Positions 36,211 through 46,639 of a DNA stretch of 64,000 nucleotides are shown here, piece by piece. Origin of the DNA: Stenogyne calaminthoides (taxonomy: Eukaryota; Streptophyta; Magnoliopsida; Lamiales; Lamiaceae); NCBI GenBank assembly GCA_037126765.1, contig JBBCBC010000037.1, forward strand, positions 10,855,263 to 10,919,262. Reading direction: 5' to 3'. Each line of letters starts with the position of its first letter. Positions within the stretch are counted from its first letter, which is position 1. Position numbers and translations under genes: made by a program. Under the pieces are notes generated by a model. It was not told the origin of the DNA, searched no databases, and worked only from the letters and a program-made list of their open reading frames with translations.

Positions 36211-38051
36211 TGTTGGGGAATTAATTGCCCGGATCTATTCGGGATGAATATTTAAATACAAATTTAATTCTAACAATTATTACTAGCATGAATTAATCAT
36301 ATATTAATTCAAATAATAATTCAACAACAAATCATGCATATAAATAGTTCACATAAATCCTACGCATGCGGAATTGCTACGGGTTTACGTGAACTAACCT
36401 CTTGGAATGGCAATGGCCTCGGTTGGTAAGAACACACCAAAAGGCCATCTCAAGTATTCCCTAGTCCTTGCTCGTCAATCCGGTGGAAGGAAACTCGCGA
36501 ACAATTAACAAAAGGGAAAATAAAATTTGTTGCACCACCTTTGTGGACTTACTAATTTTTCCAGCACATGGAATTGTACTTGGGAATGAAACATTCATCC
36601 CCTATTTATAGAGGGTGTTGGTCGAAAATTTTGTGCATGAATAAGATGGGAAAATCTTTTTCTTGATCTTCAAGAAATCTTGAATATATCCAATATATTC
36701 TTTTCTCCATATTTAGAATATTCCAAAAAAATTCCAACTCCCTTTTATTATGGTATTTTTGAAAATTTAAGGACAAAGATTCCAAGATTTGGATCTTCTT
36801 GAATTTATGAGATATTCTTGTATTCCAAGAATACATATCTTCCATAATATCTTTTCAAGAAAATCTTTATTTTCCTTCTTTTTCTATGTTTTTCGAAATC
36901 ATCATATAAATAACCAAGTGGGAGATTTCTTGAATTTAATGAGATAATCTTGTATTCTAAGAATACATATCTTCATTCCATAACAAAATTCAAAGAAAAT
37001 CTTTCTCCCCTTTTATTCATATTTTTCGAAAAAAAATGAGGAAAAATTGCAACAAAAATTTATTTTATTTTTAAACACCTTTTTAAGTTATTGGACTTTA
37101 TGTTTGGGCTACTTGAGGGGCCTTTAGGAGAATTAAGATTGGATCTTCCAATGGATCTTGAATTATCAATATTGAGCCACAATATTATTCAAGCCCATAA
37201 ATATTAATTAATCCCACTACATAATTAATATCAGACTATCCATCTTAACCCATATTACTGTTAATATGGCTCCTGGTTATTATTTTCCGTGTTTAAGATT
37301 ATCTAGCCCATTAATTAATTCAAGCCACTGAAATAGATTTCCATTAATTAATATCTTTTGTCCTTGGTTAAGGAACGGTTCAACATTATTATTCATATCG
37401 GAAACTAGTTCCACTTGCAAGATTTGGTATGATAAAACTTATGAATCTCCCAAAGGGAAAATCGAACAAAGCGTGCTTACATTACGATTCTTCAGATTAA
37501 ATCTTAGCAATCGCATGTAACCAATAATATTGCCCAAGATATAAAGTATTGAATCTCATTGATTCTCTACCCGTAATAAGTCAAAGCAATAATTACTAAC
37601 CACACGCGATCCTATTTAAGGGATTTAAGATTAAGAAATAACGAACCACCGAGGTCTAATTCTTCCTAGTTCATCTTTCAAGAATTTGTCCTCCTCAGAG
37701 GTCCTATTCGATCATCCATCATCGGTCATGCACTAGTGTAATCTCTTGGTCAAGACAAGTCAATCTGAGCCTTACACTTCAACCTTTCACGATGGATTGT
37801 TCATTTCCATCTAGGTCGTGAATGGTGTACTTTTGGTTACAAGGAACTGTTAATTTAGTCTTATGTGATCTGGTATCACTAAATTAACTACAATGTAACA
37901 TGTACTATTTATTGAACAGTTATGCAGTAAATATATGTAACATTCAATGATATTTAAAGCATCAGTGATAAATAATTTATTTCAGTAAATAAGACAGAAA
38001 TTCAGTTTGATTATACAAAGTAAAAGCATACTTTCCAGTATAATCCCAACA
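36211..38051 (-). repeat. 5' LTR of copia C
   Basis: This 1841-bp LTR has ends TGTTGGGGAATTAATTG and CCCAACA and closely matches the LTR at 6367-8215. TTGTT follows at 38052-38056. Confidence 0.93.
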
Positions 38052-38056
38052 TTGTT

Positions 38057-38425
38057 ATCTTGGAAATCGCTGATCTGACGGTTGTTCGCCTCGTCTGCCG
38101 CGCCTACTCAGAGTAGGCAATGATGGCGCGTGGCTTTCACGCACTGGACGCAAAAAGCCGCGATCCAATCACTTATGCCCTAGAACCCTTCTATAAATAC
38201 CCCTTTCCCCTCTCGTTTTTCACTTTTCACTTCTTCAAACTTTCCTCAGGTAAGCCCTAGATCTCTTTCTTCTCTTTATTTCCTGTGATTTGATGAACAA
38301 TATCTGCCTCGAATCGGGAGGACTCGGGGGGAGCGACCGGAGTTCATTTCCGTTGACGACGATTTGCGGCAGCGTATAGCCGTGGCGGGCCTAAAACTTT
38401 GGTATTGGAAGTCTCCTCGGAGACG
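38057..38425 (+). promoter_or_regulatory. Promoter and 5' leader of the gypsy antisense ORF
   Basis: A TATA box CTATAAATAC lies at 38191-38200. Downstream is a CT-rich leader and a splice-donor-like CTCAG|GTAAGCC near 38247, resembling a plant 5'UTR intron. This faces plus, opposite to the gypsy element that contains it. Copia C inserted just upstream and probably cut off any further regulatory sequence. Activity is inferred only. Confidence 0.5.
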
Positions 38426-39704
38426 ATGAGTGGAATTCCTGTGTTGGCTAGGGGTGAGGTCACATCGAAAACGCCGCCGTCGCCGGGCGGGGACTCTGGG
38501 GAGGTCTTGGTCCCCGTCGCGCGGAAACTCGGAGTTTTGGAGATGGTGGGGGGAAGGAGATGAGCCTAGTTCAGATCAATTGATCCGGTTCGAAGTTCGA
38601 CTTCTTTCCGGACGAGGTCGTGACCGACTTGCCGAGTGATGATGGCCGAGATTGGCGGCGTTGATCGCAGTGCAGATAGAGGAGAGTATGTCTCATCCTC
38701 GCGAATTGATCCCCCGACCAACCCGAACTCATGCGGACAGTATTTTTGATGCGGGTGAGGTAACTAGCTCGGTAACCGAGGCCGAGCTTTTTCTATGGAG
38801 AGAACAATTTCAAGTCCCCAGCGACGTCCATACGGGTTCGGTTATAAGATCAATTATCCGAGCCGTGTCACGATGGGTGTGTGGCGATGAACTATGACAC
38901 AATGAAGGCTGGGCTATGTTTTCCGCTTCATCATATTATTACTTCGATGCTGTGGTTTTGGGGCCTAGCTTCGACACAAATCACTCCCAATAGGTGGAGC
39001 ACCATCTTTGGGATCTTATCTCTGCATTAGGACGCATCAACCTCGGCGTTCCTACGTCAAGGAAATGAATCTTCTCATCTCGCTGGCGAAGTGGGGTAAA
39101 GACCCCGGGTACTACTATGTGAAAGTCCGCCCTCATATGAAAATAGTTGAGGACCTCCCTAGTAAGGTCCAAGACTGGAAAGAGAAGTGGTGGTTGGTAG
39201 GGGGAGCCTGGCAGAGTCTCGTCTTTACCCTAGGAGCTCTGAGATCAAAAGGTGAAAGAGAGCATGGACAGGACTGCTGAGGTGGAGGCTCGGTGTCGCC
39301 GGTTAGAAGTTGAGGTCCATGACTTTTCGACCACTGTGAAATTGGAGAGCCATCATGCCTCCAACTTGGCCTATATCCACTCATTTTCTAACGTTGTTCG
39401 GGCTTGTCATCGAGCTGGCGACCTTGATGGAGCAAAGTCAGCGATGTCCGAGCTGCTCATCGGATACATGCGTAACAACCCTGTTCGGGAGGGGGATGAT
39501 CTTCCCATCAAAGACCTTGCTGTCTTTGGTATGGAGTTCAGTTTCCTACCCCTAGGTGCTAATCTTTATGATCCCGAGGAGTTGCTCGGGCTGTTGAATG
39601 AAGAAACGGATGATGGCCAGGATGGCGATGGTAGAGAGGTTGTTGGTGGTGATGATGGTGGAAATGTTGAAGGAATCGGGTTGGCGTCGAGATTTCGAGG
39701 TTGA
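38426..39704 (+). pseudogene. Antisense extra ORF of the Tat gypsy element (Transposase_28 / 'gypsy-type' domain), broken
   Basis: The frame opens at ATG 38426 (MSGIPVLARGEV) and is then broken by shifts and stops. At 38888-39027 a segment reads MKAGLCFPLHHIITSMLWFW followed by TQITPNRWSTIFGILSL. After a frame change come YYYVKVRPHMKIVEDLPSKV and WKEKWWLVGG. This order resembles the PF04195 'putative gypsy type transposon' domain (family knowledge). The last part (39252-39704) is a hydrophilic, coiled-coil-like segment with an acidic Glu/Asp-rich tail. Tat-lineage elements carry such ORFs antisense between pol and the 3' LTR; their function is unknown. At least three disruptions exist, so it is a relic. 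Confidence 0.75.
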
Positions 39705-40080
39705 GCAAAACACGATGACCAACCTGTTGAGGGACCTCGGATGCTCCGAAATGATTCTAGGACGGTTTTTACAGGGCGGAAGTATGCCAAATGCCTCCGG
39801 GCACCCTTTTGTCGCCGCCGGGGTTTTCTTACCCGACTAGTTAGGTTGCCCGCCCGAGGTGTGTAAGTGTTTGCCCAAAGGGCGTGGGACTTCGCTGCCT
39901 TTGGGCGTTTATTAATGTAATCGCAGTTCCTTTTCATTTCTATCTTTCTCGCTTCCTGGTTTGAATGCTTGTTTATTTCTTTCCAATACTTTGAGATCGG
40001 TGACTTTGTGGATCTTGTCTTCTTGAAGATTGTCTTCTCGAACATCTGGATAAAAAATCATAATGATAATGATTTGTTAA
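39705..40080. other. Gypsy internal sequence between the antisense ORF and the tandem repeat
   Basis: This holds non-coding spacer with a plausible 3' trailer of the antisense ORF. The 159-codon minus-strand frame at 39566-40045 has no recognisable motif and overlaps the antisense ORF tail; I treat it as spurious. Confidence 0.4.
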
Positions 40081-40084
40081 TTGA

Positions 40085-40690
40085 TAGTGACTTGAATATC
40101 GAACTTAGATAGGATATCGACCGATGTCGACTTAGACTTGGTATCGACGTAGAGTCGACTTAAAATTTGGGTATCGACATACTAATACATCTCTTGGCTT
40201 GTAGACTTAGTATATCACGACCGAATTCGATTTAAATTTGGGTATCGACATACTAGCTTTCACATATTATTCTTGACATGCGACTTAGACTTGGTATGCG
40301 GTAGATTCGACTTAAATTTAGTGTATAAACTTATCTTAGCCTTCAGCGTATTCTTGGCTTAACGACTTAATTTGGAATTATCGACCGAGATCGACTTAAA
40401 TTTGGGTATCGCGACGTACTAGCCTTTGGCGTATTATTAACCTTGACTTAGACTTAGTATGTGACGAGGTGGAACTTAAATTTGGGTATCACGACATACT
40501 AGCCTTCATATTTTGGCTTAGCCGACTTATTTGGGTATGTGACCGGTCGACTTAGGCTGGGTATCGCGACATCTTAGCCTTCACATATTCTTGGCTTAGC
40601 AACTTAGACTTGGTGTCTTGATAGAAATTCGACTTAAGCGGGTATGCGACATACTAGCCTTCATATATTCTTGGCTTAGCCGACTTAGAC
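40085..40690. repeat. Degenerate 70-80-bp tandem repeat in the gypsy 3' internal region
   Basis: About eight diverged units contain CGACTTAAATTTGGGTATCG, CGACATACTAGCCTTC and ATATTCTTGGCTTAGC in constant order. Tandem repeats between pol and the 3' LTR are common in Tat/Ogre elements and are sometimes the seed of satellites (family knowledge). Confidence 0.8.
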
Positions 40691-40980
40691 TTTTTCATTT
40701 GCGAATCTATTTCTGATCGAACTCGTGAGAGGTCGGGGACCATTCCCCCAAGTTCGTGAATGTAAAAAGGTGGAGCAAGTTTGTGCTATAAGCCATAACT
40801 CATAGAGAAATATACAGTCGATCTGGATTTTACAACTCATAGTTATTGGTAGAACTTCTTCAGGTAGGTCGCATTCCACGGATACATCGCGGGAATGCCC
40901 TCCAAGTCATCGAGATGGTAAGCCCCATTTGGGAGGCATTTCAAAATCTTCATGGGTCCCTCCCAAGTTGGACATAAAAC

Positions 40981-41920
40981 TCATTTCTGGACGCCGAGGA
41001 TTCTTTTTAAGACGAGGTCGCCGATCTTGAATCTTCGGATTTTTGCTTTTGAGTTGTAGTATTTTTTCGACTTTTGTTTGTAGTTTGCGTTTCTTAAGTT
41101 GACTTCCAATCTTTTTTCTTCGAGGAGGTCGAGGCTGAGAGATATGGCTTGATCGTTGTCCTCTGTGACTGTCTGCGATGTTCGATGGCTTCTGACCACG
41201 ACCTCAGCTGGTATGACTGCCTCCGTCCCGAAAGTCATAGCAAAAGGTGTTTCGCCCTTTGAATTTCGGCAAGTGGTCCTATATGACCATAGGATGATTG
41301 GAAGCTTGAAAGCCCACAATCCCTTTGACTCAATAAGTTGAGTTTTCAGGGTGTGTTTGATTATTTTATTCATAGCTTCAACCTGCCCATTGGACTGGGG
41401 GTGATAGGGGGTGGAGAATAGCTTTGCGATTTTCCACTTCGCGAAAAAGGCATCGATCTCGAAACCATCGAATTGCTTCCCATTATTTGTGACGATTGCT
41501 TGTGGTAAGCCAAAACGACAAATGATGTTTTTCCATATAAATCGAATGATTTTCTCCTGGGTAATGGTCGCCAAAGGTTCTACTTCCGCCCATTTGGTGA
41601 AATAGTCTACTGCAACCACTGTAAACTTCGAACTACCTGGGGCTTTTGGGAACGGACCGATCAGGTCGATTCCCCACCACGCGAAAGGCCATGGGTTGTA
41701 GATTGATGTGAGCTCCTCCGAAGCTCGCTTAATCGTCGGGGCAAAAAACTGGCATTGTTGGCACTTCTTTGCATATGCAATCGCATCTTTCCTTAAAGTT
41801 AGCCAATAATAGCCTTGTCTGATCGTCTTGTAGACGAGAGACTAGCCTGCGGTATGATTTCCACAATCTCCTTCGTGGATTTCCTTCAGGACCACTTGGC
41901 CTTCTTCCGAGGTGACGCAT
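40981..41920 (-). pseudogene. Gypsy integrase (H2C2 finger plus catalytic core), degenerate
   Basis: The minus-strand frame 41619-40981 (212 residues) starts in the catalytic core at VDYFTKWAEVEPLA, which holds the first acidic residue. It continues with CRFGLPQAIVTNNGKQF and HPQSNGQVEAMNK, which holds the Glu. The second acidic residue, normally Asp in TDNG, is Asn here (TNNG), which would abolish catalysis. The upstream finger (41920-41640) survives only across a frameshift and includes a CQQCQFFAPT-like stretch and AWWGIDLIGPFPKA. A C-terminal domain with KIGDLVLKR ends at 40981. Integrase would insert element cDNA into chromosomes. The region 40691-40980 on its 3' side has no recognisable gene. 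Confidence 0.85.
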
Positions 41921-42330
41921 TTCAAAAGTGGCAAAGAGAAACTTTGCTTATAAAATTCGTTTCGTCGATGATGGCGTACCTCATTTTGCTCTTAGTTTAA
42001 TGTCGGCGGCGACCTTATCCTCTGGCAAAGATCCCTTTTCGATGTAGTCTCGACTTGGTCATCCAATTGTTTTTGGGTCGCGATCCGGAAGGACTTCCCT
42101 ATGAATGTTTGATGGACTCGCTTGGTTGGCCCAAGTTATTTCCTTTTTATGTCGATGATGACGCAACTTTCTTTGAGAGAGTGTTGAGTTTAGTAATCGC
42201 TATGTTGTCCATATCGAGACGCTTCCGACGGCGCTGCGAAGCTAAGCGCATCTGCCTATGTATTTTATGCTCGAGGTATCAACTCTATTTGCACCTCCTC
42301 GAACTTTTCGATGAGGTTCTTCGCTATCTG

Positions 42331-42960
42331 CTAGTATTTCATCATTTGTTCACCCCGTGCTTCGTATTCTCCTGACATCTGGCATACGACCAACTGGGAA
42401 TCGCTGTAAACTTTCAATTTTCGCACACCATTGGCCATCGCCATTTCCAGGCCATTTATCAAGGCCTTGTACTCTGCTTCGTTGTTTGTGGCATGAAAAT
42501 CAAAACTTATAGCCGTGGTGAAGGATTGTCGTTCGGGACTGATTAGGACCACTCCAGCCCCTGCTCGGGTGCTCGTCGAAGAGCCGTCGACGTGCAATGT
42601 CCATGGAATGTCGGCCGCCTCCGGTGTCTTTTCTGGAAAGGTGAGCTCGGTGAGAAAGTCGGCGAGGACCTGAGCCTTGATCGCGATTCGAGCGCGAAGG
42701 TGATCCCGAACTGTCCTAACTCAATGGACCATTTCAACAATCTTCCGGTTGTATCAGGTCGGTGTAAAACCTGCCTCAGTGGCATGGTAGTTAGGACTTC
42801 TATTTGGTGATTGAAAAAAAAATATTGTCGAAGCTTCAGGACGCCATAATCAAGGCATAGGCGAGCTTCTCGAGCGGCGGGTACTTGAGCTCGGCATCAT
42901 TCAAAGTCTGGCTGACGAAGTATATAGGTAAGTGGTACTGACCTTCTCTGTTTCTTTCCA
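42331..42960 (-). pseudogene. Gypsy dual RNase H remnants
   Basis: Two different RNase H pieces lie in order on the minus strand. The first (42960-42836) is the tail of the standard gypsy RNase H, LPIYFVSQTLNDAELKYPPL then EKLAYALIMAS. The second (42597-42331) is the archaeal-like RNase H found only in Tat-lineage elements, MHVDGSSTSTRAGAGVVLIS with NNEAEYKALINGLEMA and YSDSQLVVCQMSGEY, including D, E and D active-site positions. A degenerate tether (42785-42598) joins them. RNase H removes the RNA template during reverse transcription. The 5' end is fused to the LTR fragment by a deletion, so RT is missing. The linker 41921-42330 contains only frameshifted remains. Confidence 0.82.
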
Positions 42961-42995
42961 GGTCGGGCCCGACCTCACGCCATATGCCCACAACA
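42946..42995 (-). repeat. Remnant of the gypsy 5' LTR (50 bp)
   Basis: CTCTGTTTCTTTCCAGGTCG through GCCCACAACA matches the last 50 bp of the complete LTR at 5567-6259. It abuts the RNase H coding sequence directly. CTATT (42996-43000) follows as the target-site duplication, so the chromosomal junction is original and the loss was internal. Confidence 0.88.
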
Positions 42996-43085
42996 CTATT
43001 TAAACAAGTAATATTTTTCATTTAACAAGTAATATTTTTTCATTTAAACAAGTACTAATTTTCTATTTAAACAAGTACTACTTTT
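42996..43085. repeat. CACTA minisatellite, right part
   Basis: The unit TTTAAACAAGTAATATTTTT continues after the gypsy insertion, matching the array at 4965-5566. Confidence 0.88.
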
Positions 43086-43484
43086 AATCAATATATATTT
43101 AAATATACTATAAATTAAATTTTATAGCATAAACTCCTCGAAATAGATCTGTCTACGGTCAGGTGGAACTCTTCTCCAAGTGACTATAAATTAAATATAC
43201 GAAAAGATGCATTAACAACAATTAAAAAACTTAGTATAATCCTGAAACATTAAAAAAAAAAATTAATATTAAATATTAAAAAAAAACCGTCGCTAAACCG
43301 TCGCTAAAGGGGTTAGTCCAAAATGTCGCTAAAACTGTCACTATTTGCAACAATTCTCTTGACAGTCGCTAAAACTGTTGATATTGACAATTTGACTGTA
43401 ACCGTCGTAAAAAGTGTCGCTATTTGCGACGGTTCTTGTAACCGTCACTAAATTCCGTCGGTAAAACGCGCGTTTTTTATAGTG
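43086..43484. repeat. CACTA right arm with subterminal GTCGCTAAA repeats
   Basis: An AT-rich spacer is followed from about 43285 by at least eight copies of CGTCGCTAAA / GCGACGGTT-type motifs in both orientations. The arm ends with the terminal inverted repeat at 43484. Confidence 0.85.
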
Positions 43485-43487
43485 ATT

Positions 43488-45210
43488 TTTCGTTTTGAAG
43501 AATTCAAAAAATTATATTAGAAAACTTTGGTCATTTCCGTTAGGAAAAAAAATATAGGCCGAATGAGTTTCACATAATAATCTATGAAATTAATTAAAAA
43601 TGTGTGAATTATATTATTAGAGGATATTTATTGTGATAATAAATAGTATGTTTTATTACATAAGACATATTACTCATAACACGGAAAAATGTGATTATAT
43701 ATTACAATATGAATATTATTAGTAATAATTAAAGGATATGACTTATATTACAAAAGAGTATTAGTCGTAATAACTAGAGGATCATATCTATAAATATGGA
43801 ACCAGTCTCATGGTGAACAAGTTTTACAACAAATTAAAAATATGTTTTATATCAAAATTTGCCTTAAACTTATTAATCAATAGAAAAATAGAGTGCATGA
43901 TCGACTCTAATTACGAACCTAGCAAGTGAACAGATCATAAAGTGACCCCACTCAGTACATAGATAATGCGAGTGAAAAACATGCAATTTGCTGTCCTTAC
44001 GGATTGGTTCTATGAGAAGAACCAAGAAAAACTAGCCAAACAAATAAATAACTTTGTCTCCGCATTTTAATTCCATTATTATATATATATAGTCTATACG
44101 TTTCAAAAATTATTATATCTTTATTATATATATCTTTATTCAACCATTAATAATTTGCATGGATTGTTTGATTAATTTTAGTCCAAATTCGACTGTTTAG
44201 CTAATAATTAGAAAAAAGTTATAGGTTTTGTCAGTGTCATCATTGTGGCTGTGATTGGATTAGCCCCATGTTCGACCAATCTAATTTCTCGGCGCCTGAA
44301 TTATTTTGATTTAATTTTTTATTTGTTCAAAATTCGATCAATATAAATTTTTCTCCCCACTTTGCAATTTGGACTTTTATTATATTAAATTAAAAACTTT
44401 TTTTCTTGTTTTAAATATTCGTTTGTAATTTAACGATCACCTTCCGAACTCTTCTATAAATAAGTATATGTAATGCTTACCTTTAATTTGCATTTATAGC
44501 TTAAAATTAAATGAACGCTAGCTACTGCAAAATTCAGTCGAAATTAAAATGACTCGATTAAATTATCAACATGTTTAAATATTAGAAAAATGAGCGAGTG
44601 AATAGCAAATCTAGCTCCCAAATAATTAAGAAAACAAATGTGCGAGTCGGCTAAGTTGATTTAGTAATAGAAAAGTGTGTAGAGATGATATGGATTGCGT
44701 GTGAGAGACGGAGGGAGAGTATACAAAATTATGTACATCTGCAAAGCGTAAAATCAATCTAAAGAAGCCCATAATGATGGCACTCAAAATCTATCTAAAG
44801 AAGCCACAATGATGATACTACTTGTCTGTTTTAAAACTCAATTAGAACAACACCGTTTTTTTTTAAGTGGGTGAGATACAATATTACAGAGCAAAGACGA
44901 GTCACTATGATCATATTTGTTTTCGACTTGAGGTTGATGAGGTAAACTCGGACGACAAAAAAAGATGTAGGGGTGAATTCTATGAATAATTATTTTATTT
45001 ATTTTGTGTTTGATGTGGAAAGAATTGATAAAATTTTATGTCAAATCAATATTTTTAATGATGATGATACTATTTTATTATTGTTAAGTTAGTGAGTTAA
45101 TAATTACTTTATATAAAATGAAAATTGTAAAAAAAGTATGAGAGATAATGAATTATTTTAAAAGAATGATGGGTTAATATAAGAAAATTGGTGATGTGAT
45201 AATTTTTAGA
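43488..45210. other. Intergenic AT-rich sequence
   Basis: No gene is recognised. The stretch 43600-43850, with GGATCATATCTATAAATATG, has the look of an LTR fragment, but I could not find paired ends or a target duplication. A 20-bp phrase near 44895 (ACAGAGCAAAGACGAGTCA) recurs in similar form near 46278. Confidence 0.45.
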
Positions 45211-45218
45211 TGTAGATG

Positions 45219-46121
45219 TAGGGATGACAATGGGGCGGGTTAAAACCCGAACCCGGCACGAATCCGCCCCGGATGGGGCGGGTTAAAACCCGATCAAACT
45301 GGTTTCGGGGCGGGTTAAACCCGGTCAAGCGGGTTTTTTTGCCGGGGCGGGGCGGGTTACGATTTTAGGTAAACCCGCCCCGAACCCGCCCCGCATATAT
45401 AAATATAAATTAATTTTATAATTTTTTATTAAATTAAATGTATTTTGTATAGGGTTTATTTCTTTCACGGTGAATTATTTTAATTGTTTCTTTCTTTGAT
45501 TTATCAGTTTCTTTTATCGAATAAGTGTTTTAGCTTAGATTGAGAAGAAATTAGAATGAGTAGATATCTAATGTACATAATTCAAAATAAATTTCAATTA
45601 ATTCACCCAAATAATACAAATTCAAGTATTAATTGTATGAATTGGAGGACTGCAAAATAATTGTATGAATTGGAGGTAGAGATAAATTATTTTTTTGCTT
45701 ATTTATTTATTTTCATCTTTATTTATTTTTCTAAAATACTAACATATCTATCTTTTTTAAAATAGATGGAGTCTGAAGAAGGAACTAGAGTTAATTCAGT
45801 GAATGTCCCATTAAATAATCTTCTTTGATGTGGGATTGATTAAAACTTTTGAATTTTGTGCTCTATGATGTGAGATTGATTATGAAATTAGGTATTTTAT
45901 TTGTTATAATTTGAATGATTCTAATTAATGCGTTATTTTTTAGGAATGATATGTATGAAGTTGGGAGTATGAATTAAAAAATGTAGAAAAAAATAAAATT
46001 GGACGCGGGGCGGGTTAAACCCGCCGGGTTCACGGGGCGGGGCGGGGCGGGTTACGGGTTGGGAAAAAATTTGGCGGGGCGGGTTACGGGTTTAGCTAAA
46101 CCCGCCACGTTGCCATCCCTA
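45219..46121. mobile_element. hAT-type non-autonomous element with GC-rich termini
   Basis: Terminal inverted repeats are TAGGGATGACAATGGGGCGG at 45219 and its counterpart ending TTGCCATCCCTA at 46121. They are flanked by the perfect 8-bp duplication TGTAGATG (45211-45218 and 46122-46129), diagnostic for hAT. Both subterminal regions (about 170 bp and 140 bp) are packed with GGGGCGGGTTAAACCCG-like words, while the core is AT-rich. No transposase is encoded. The 86-codon frame at 45999-46259 is spurious. Confidence 0.93.
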
Positions 46122-46332
46122 TGTAGATGTATAATAAAAGTAAATATGTATTTGAATGGAGGGTTGAATGTGCAAATTCAAAAAGCGGCCGGAATGTGGG
46201 AAGTCCATCCTCCATTCGTATCTCGTCATTCTAAAACAAACATGGCTTATACGATTTGAACAAGAAGTACAAAAATTACGGAGCAAAGACGGGTCAATAA
46301 ATGAAATTGATTAAAGACTAGTACTAATAGTA

Positions 46333-46639
46333 CTACCTCCTCCGTCCCAAATTTAATTGAACATTTGCCAAAAAGGTCTATTCAAACAAATTGAATATTT
46401 TTATAAATGGTAATAAAATATTTTTTTCTCTTTTATCTATATCTTTCAAACATCTCAATATTACACCTAATGTCATTACTTTTTTAACATTAAAGTCAAC
46501 TTTATTTCATTTAATTTACACAAATGCCTCTAATTTATCATTTAATCCTCAATTTTATTCCTTTTAATAATAATAAGTAATTATCTTTTTAAATTTATAT
46601 GTACAATAAACTTTCAATTAATTATGGAGATTGAGGGAG
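46333..46639. mobile_element. Stowaway-like MITE
   Basis: The left end CTACCTCCTCCGTCCC and right end TTGAGGGAG are flanked by TA (46331-46332 and 46640-46641). The CTCCCTCCGTCCC-type terminus and TA duplication are typical of Stowaway MITEs. The body is AT-rich and non-coding. Confidence 0.7.

Larger units (their letters stand above)
6367..38051 (-). mobile_element. Ty1-copia retrotransposon C, host to copias B and D
   Basis: Two LTRs of about 1.84 kb (6367-8215 and 36211-38051) have ends TGTTGGGG...CCCAACA. They are flanked by TTGTT (6362-6366 and 38052-38056). Orientation is minus: 5' LTR at right, leader 36210-34768, gag-protease-start of integrase 34767-33289, rest of pol 24166-21769, 3' untranslated piece and PPT, then 3' LTR at left. 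Copia D sits in integrase and copia B in the 3' untranslated part. Excising both restores a normal copia order of about 9 kb. It is the best-preserved copy, with the longest gag, but has nonsense codons and an RT deletion. Confidence 0.92.
5567..42995 (-). mobile_element. Ty3-gypsy LTR retrotransposon, Tat-type, internally deleted and nested
   Basis: The element is bounded by the 5-bp duplication CTATT (5562-5566 and 42996-43000). It lies on the minus strand. A complete 3' LTR (5567-6259) is on the left and only 50 bp of the 5' LTR (42946-42995) remain on the right. Internal content, read on the minus strand, is an RNase H tail, a second archaeal-like RNase H, an H2C2 zinc finger and integrase, a tandem repeat and then an antisense ORF region. 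Dual RNase H plus an antisense extra ORF between pol and the 3' LTR are hallmarks of the Tat lineage (family knowledge). gag, protease and RT are gone. Copia C interrupts it near the 3' LTR. Confidence 0.88.
3992..43484. mobile_element. Non-autonomous CACTA-type DNA transposon, split by nested retrotransposons
   Basis: The left end reads CACTACAAAAAATACGCG at 3992. The right end, read on the minus strand from 43484, starts CACTATAAAAAACGCGCG. These are matched CACTA terminal inverted repeats. Both ends are flanked by ATT (3989-3991 and 43485-43487), a 3-bp target-site duplication typical of the superfamily. Subterminal GCGACGGTT / GTCGCTAAA motifs crowd both ends. Without the gypsy insertion the element is about 2 kb and encodes no transposase, so it was mobilised in trans. 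It is the oldest layer of the nest. Confidence 0.9.

Noticed and set aside
39566..40045. 159-codon minus-strand frame in the gypsy 3' region
   Set aside because: It overlaps the better-supported antisense ORF tail and has no recognisable motif.
43600..43860. Possible solo LTR
   Set aside because: The TATAAATATGG-containing sequence looks LTR-like, but no TG...CA ends or duplication could be found.
45999..46259. Gly-rich frame at the hAT element's right end
   Set aside because: It is produced by GGGGCGGG repeats and crosses the element boundary.
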